In this document: positions 63,190-64,000 of the stretch, in pieces
Layout: each line of letters starts with the position of its first letter
Numbering within the stretch: position 1 is the stretch's first letter
Assembly (NCBI GenBank): GCA_026724425.1
Contig: JAIUCV010000001.1
Location: forward strand, 1,932,001-1,996,000
Length of the DNA stretch: 64,000 nt
Reading direction: 5' to 3'
Origin: Erythrophleum ivorense
Lineage: Eukaryota; Streptophyta; Magnoliopsida; Fabales; Fabaceae
Position numbers and translations under genes: made by a program
Notes under the pieces: model-generated
Database searches by the model: none
The model's input: only the letters and a program-made list of their open reading frames with translations
Told to the model about the DNA's origin: nothing

Positions 63190-64000
63190 CAACAAAGACT
63201 TAACCAAGCTGTAAATCCATAATTCATAAAAAATTAAATGAAAAAAAAATTCTCTAACTAAAATTAGAAAATCCCATCAAATACCAGTCACTATCTTAGA
63301 AACTGCTTATGAATTACGCTGTAATTCAGGCAAGAACCTAGACCCACGACAAGTGTGAATTTGCCAGTGAAGCAACCAAATGATGAAAGTTTAAATTCAC
63401 AAACCGCTAACCGCACATTTTCTAATTGATTCAATAGGTTGGGATTGGTAATTTGATATTTTCTAGATGACCAAGTTCAATGCTTGTGTATGTACCAAGA
63501 ATGTTATAGTCATGTATCTAGATTGTTGTAGTTCATGTATGGATATTAGTTAGTGGTACATAACTAGGTACTGAAAGTTCACCTAGTTTGCCTATATATA
63601 CTCGTTGTATTTGGTGGTTCTAACATCTAAATTAAGAAAAGAATGCCAAAGAAAGTCAAGAAAGTGAGAAAATTAGAAATGTGAAAGTTCAAAGAAATTC
63701 ATCTCTTCCGCACACAGATAATCCCCTCTTCCTCCTTCCAACACAATCTACAGTGAACTGGTGTAATAAAAATTCTCACACTGCTAAATCCAACAAAGAC
63801 TTAACCAAGCTGTAAATCCAAAATTTAATTAAAAGAAGAGAAAATTCATCCCAACAAAAATTGGAAAAACCCTTCATACAACAGTCACTAACTTAGTAAG
63901 TACTTATGAATTAGGCCGTAATTCAGGTCAGAAGCTAAACCTATGACAAGTGCAAGGGAAGCAACCAAAGCATAAATACTTTAATTCACAAAAGGCTGAC
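63190..64000. repeat. ~210-bp direct repeat pair flanking 380 bp, upstream of VAMP727
   Basis: Copies 63190-63410 and 63791-64000 (cut by the window end) share CAACAAAGACTTAACCAAGC, GTAAATCCA, CAGTCACTA-CTTAG, CTTATGAATTA-GC-GTAATT and AGAACCTA/AGAAGCTAAACC in order with moderate divergence. The 380 bp between them has a TATATATA motif (63591) and ends in pyrimidine-rich DNA; a solo LTR is possible but unproved. All lies in the probable 5'-UTR intron or promoter of VAMP727. Confidence 0.65.

Noticed and set aside
1..64000. CRISPR arrays, bacterial operons, rRNA genes, organelle insertions
   Set aside because: No regularly spaced repeat-spacer pattern, no rRNA-like conserved stretch and no recognised organellar gene was seen; the window is clearly plant nuclear DNA.

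Overview
The window is nuclear DNA of a eudicot plant. It is AT-rich, genes are far apart and split by GT-AG introns, and the four protein genes I can reconstruct match plant families closely. A more exact taxon cannot be read from the sequence alone.

Layout. (1) 1-3.9 kb: AT-rich intergenic DNA. (2) 3.88-13.73 kb, + strand: a four-exon MMTAG2-type gene (231 aa). Its second intron holds a 2.5-kb Met-tRNA-primed, gag-only LTR element with a 5-bp target duplication; its third intron holds a perfect 294-bp tandem duplication. (3) 15.74-21.95 kb, + strand: a five-exon AMMECR1-domain gene (212 aa). (4) 22-26 kb: intergenic DNA with small inverted-repeat (MITE-like) elements. (5) 26.02-29.93 kb, - strand: a FAD2 oleate desaturase gene with the classic large 5'-UTR intron. 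As written, its coding exon carries one extra C near the 3' end, which shifts the frame and replaces the last 33 residues; removing one base gives exactly 383 aa, the usual FAD2 length. (6) 30-37 kb: intergenic DNA with a tandemly duplicated LINE fragment, one copy split by an inserted element. (7) 36.97-37.74 kb, - strand: a truncated, multiply frameshifted FAD2 pseudogene in the same orientation as the functional-looking copy. (8) 37.7-50 kb: gene-poor DNA with a SINE-like sequence, a 0.95-kb fold-back element and several inverted-repeat elements. (9) 50.1-55.3 kb, - strand: a decayed Mutator-like (MULE) transposase followed on the same strand by a decayed plant-mobile-domain (PMD) reading frame. 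(10) 57.79-63.15 kb, - strand: a five-exon VAMP727 R-SNARE gene (235 aa) with a complete 439-bp TRIM retrotransposon in its fourth intron.

The genes do not form a pathway. They are independent housekeeping-type loci: a lysine-rich putative nuclear protein, an AMMECR1-domain protein of unclear biochemical role, an ER fatty-acid desaturase, and an endosome/vacuole SNARE. What stands out is how many mobile elements sit in introns without breaking the reading frames, and the two-copy FAD2 cluster with one dead copy and one apparently frameshifted copy. I found no evidence for a wholly new molecular system; the items most worth a second look are the FAD2 frameshift, the MULE/PMD pair and the gag-only LTR element.
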